Source: an uncultured Candidatus Altimarinota bacterium
GTDB lineage: Bacteria; Patescibacteriota; Gracilibacteria; BD1-5; JAGOOR01
Length of the DNA: 5,381 nt
Direction: 5' to 3'
NCBI GenBank assembly: GCA_937920005.1
Contig: CALETF010000138.1
Location: 1-5,381, forward strand
The notes beneath the pieces are model-generated. The model made no database searches. It worked only from the letters and a program-made list of their open reading frames with translations, and was not told the DNA's origin. Position numbers and translations under genes: made by a program. This document shows, piece by piece, positions 5,047 to 5,381 of the stretch (positions are counted from its first letter, which is position 1; every line of letters begins with the position of its first letter).

Positions 5047-5083
5047 AAATTTGGGAATCATATCTTTTCTCTATAATAAAAAG

Positions 5084-5106
5084 TACCTCATAAAGAGGTA
5101 TTTTTT
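5084..5106 (+). terminator. terminator-like hairpin abutting the nucleotidyltransferase ATG
   Basis: tacctc (5084-5089) and gaggta (5095-5100) form a 6-bp stem with loop ataaa, preceded by an A run and followed by TTTTTT (5101-5106); the next base begins ATG 5107. The 3' arm contains GAGG (5095-5098), a Shine-Dalgarno-like sequence 8 nt before the ATG, so the hairpin would hide the ribosome binding site. It may end STAS transcription, regulate the next gene, or both. Confidence 0.7.
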
Positions 5107-5381
5107 ATGAATGAAAATGCTTGCTGAGTGATAGTCGCAGCAGGTCAAGGAAAGAGGCTCATGCCTCTGACTGAGAATTGCCCCAAAGCACTCGTTGATG
5201 TACATGATCGACCATTATTTTCTTTTTCACTTGCCTGCATGATTCGTGCGGGTATACGGGATATAGGCATCGTGATACAACCACAGTATCGAGACCAATT
5301 TGAGAAAAGTATTGCAGGAAAATATCCAGATACTCGTATTACGCTCATAGATCAGCAACAAGCTCTTGGCATGGCCTATGC
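5107..5381 (+). CDS. sugar-phosphate nucleotidyltransferase, N-terminal part (cut by window end)
   Basis: The 91 visible residues match the start of the NTP_transferase family, which joins sugar 1-phosphates to a nucleotide to make activated sugars such as dTDP- or UDP-glucose for envelope polysaccharide. The signature VIVAAGQGKRLMPLTENCPK (8-27) corresponds to the family AAGxGTRLxPLTxxxPK motif, with Lys replacing the usual Thr at residue 16 and the conserved PK at 26-27. RPLFSFSLACMIRAGIRDIGIVI follows as usual, then LIDQQQALGMAYA, close to the family's QxxxLGxAxA sugar/nucleotide-binding region. TGA at 5125-5127 encodes Gly7. GAGG at 5095-5098 is a plausible ribosome binding site for the ATG. 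Which sugar and nucleotide are used cannot be told from this fragment. Confidence 0.87.

Overview
The window reads as chromosome of a Candidate Phyla Radiation bacterium that translates UGA as glycine (genetic code 25), most likely Candidatus Gracilibacteria/BD1-5 or Absconditabacteria/SR1. The evidence is internal. Under the standard code every recognisable long gene except one is cut by TGA. Under code 25 each becomes a full-length protein, and several TGA triplets fall exactly on invariant glycines: the SAM-binding glycine loop of RsmG, the NAD(P)-binding loop of aspartate-semialdehyde dehydrogenase, and the GRG and GE motifs of aspartate kinase. I count 19 in-frame TGA codons in five confident genes, and every confident gene that ends inside the window stops with TAA or TAG.

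Layout. Bases 1-359 hold no recognisable gene; two frames open to the left edge may be tails of unknown proteins, and the stretch has small inverted and tandem repeats. Bases 360-1079 (+) encode RsmG, the 16S rRNA m7G methyltransferase. Bases 1080-1376 are a structured leader. Bases 1377-2621 (+) encode a divergent aspartate kinase and 2643-3650 (+) aspartate-semialdehyde dehydrogenase, an evident two-gene operon for the first steps of the aspartate family pathway (lysine/diaminopimelate, threonine, methionine). Bases 3639-4571 (-) encode a FemAB-family aminoacyltransferase, convergent with and overlapping the dehydrogenase gene by 12 bp. After a divergent AT-rich intergenic region come a small STAS-domain protein (4702-5046, +) and the start of a sugar-phosphate nucleotidyltransferase (5107 to the right edge, +).

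The most interesting part is the leader at 1105-1360. It holds two consecutive modules, each with a very short ORF rich in threonine and lysine codons (MQINFATKTPKLLTSRG, and a 20-residue peptide containing ITSTTKKPPK). Each ORF is followed by three mutually exclusive pairings ending in a U-tract terminator. This is the architecture of classical ribosome-mediated transcription attenuation (as at the E. coli thr operon), and the genes downstream make the precursor of threonine and lysine. The arrangement suggests two attenuators in series sensing Thr-tRNA and Lys-tRNA supply. I know of no description of such a system in a UGA-glycine organism; function is inferred, while the ORFs and pairings are seen directly.

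How the genes may fit together: aspartate kinase and the dehydrogenase can feed diaminopimelate/lysine for peptidoglycan, and the FemAB protein would add amino acids from aminoacyl-tRNA to peptidoglycan precursors. The nucleotidyltransferase may supply activated sugars for envelope polymers. RsmG and the STAS protein look like unrelated housekeeping or regulatory neighbours.
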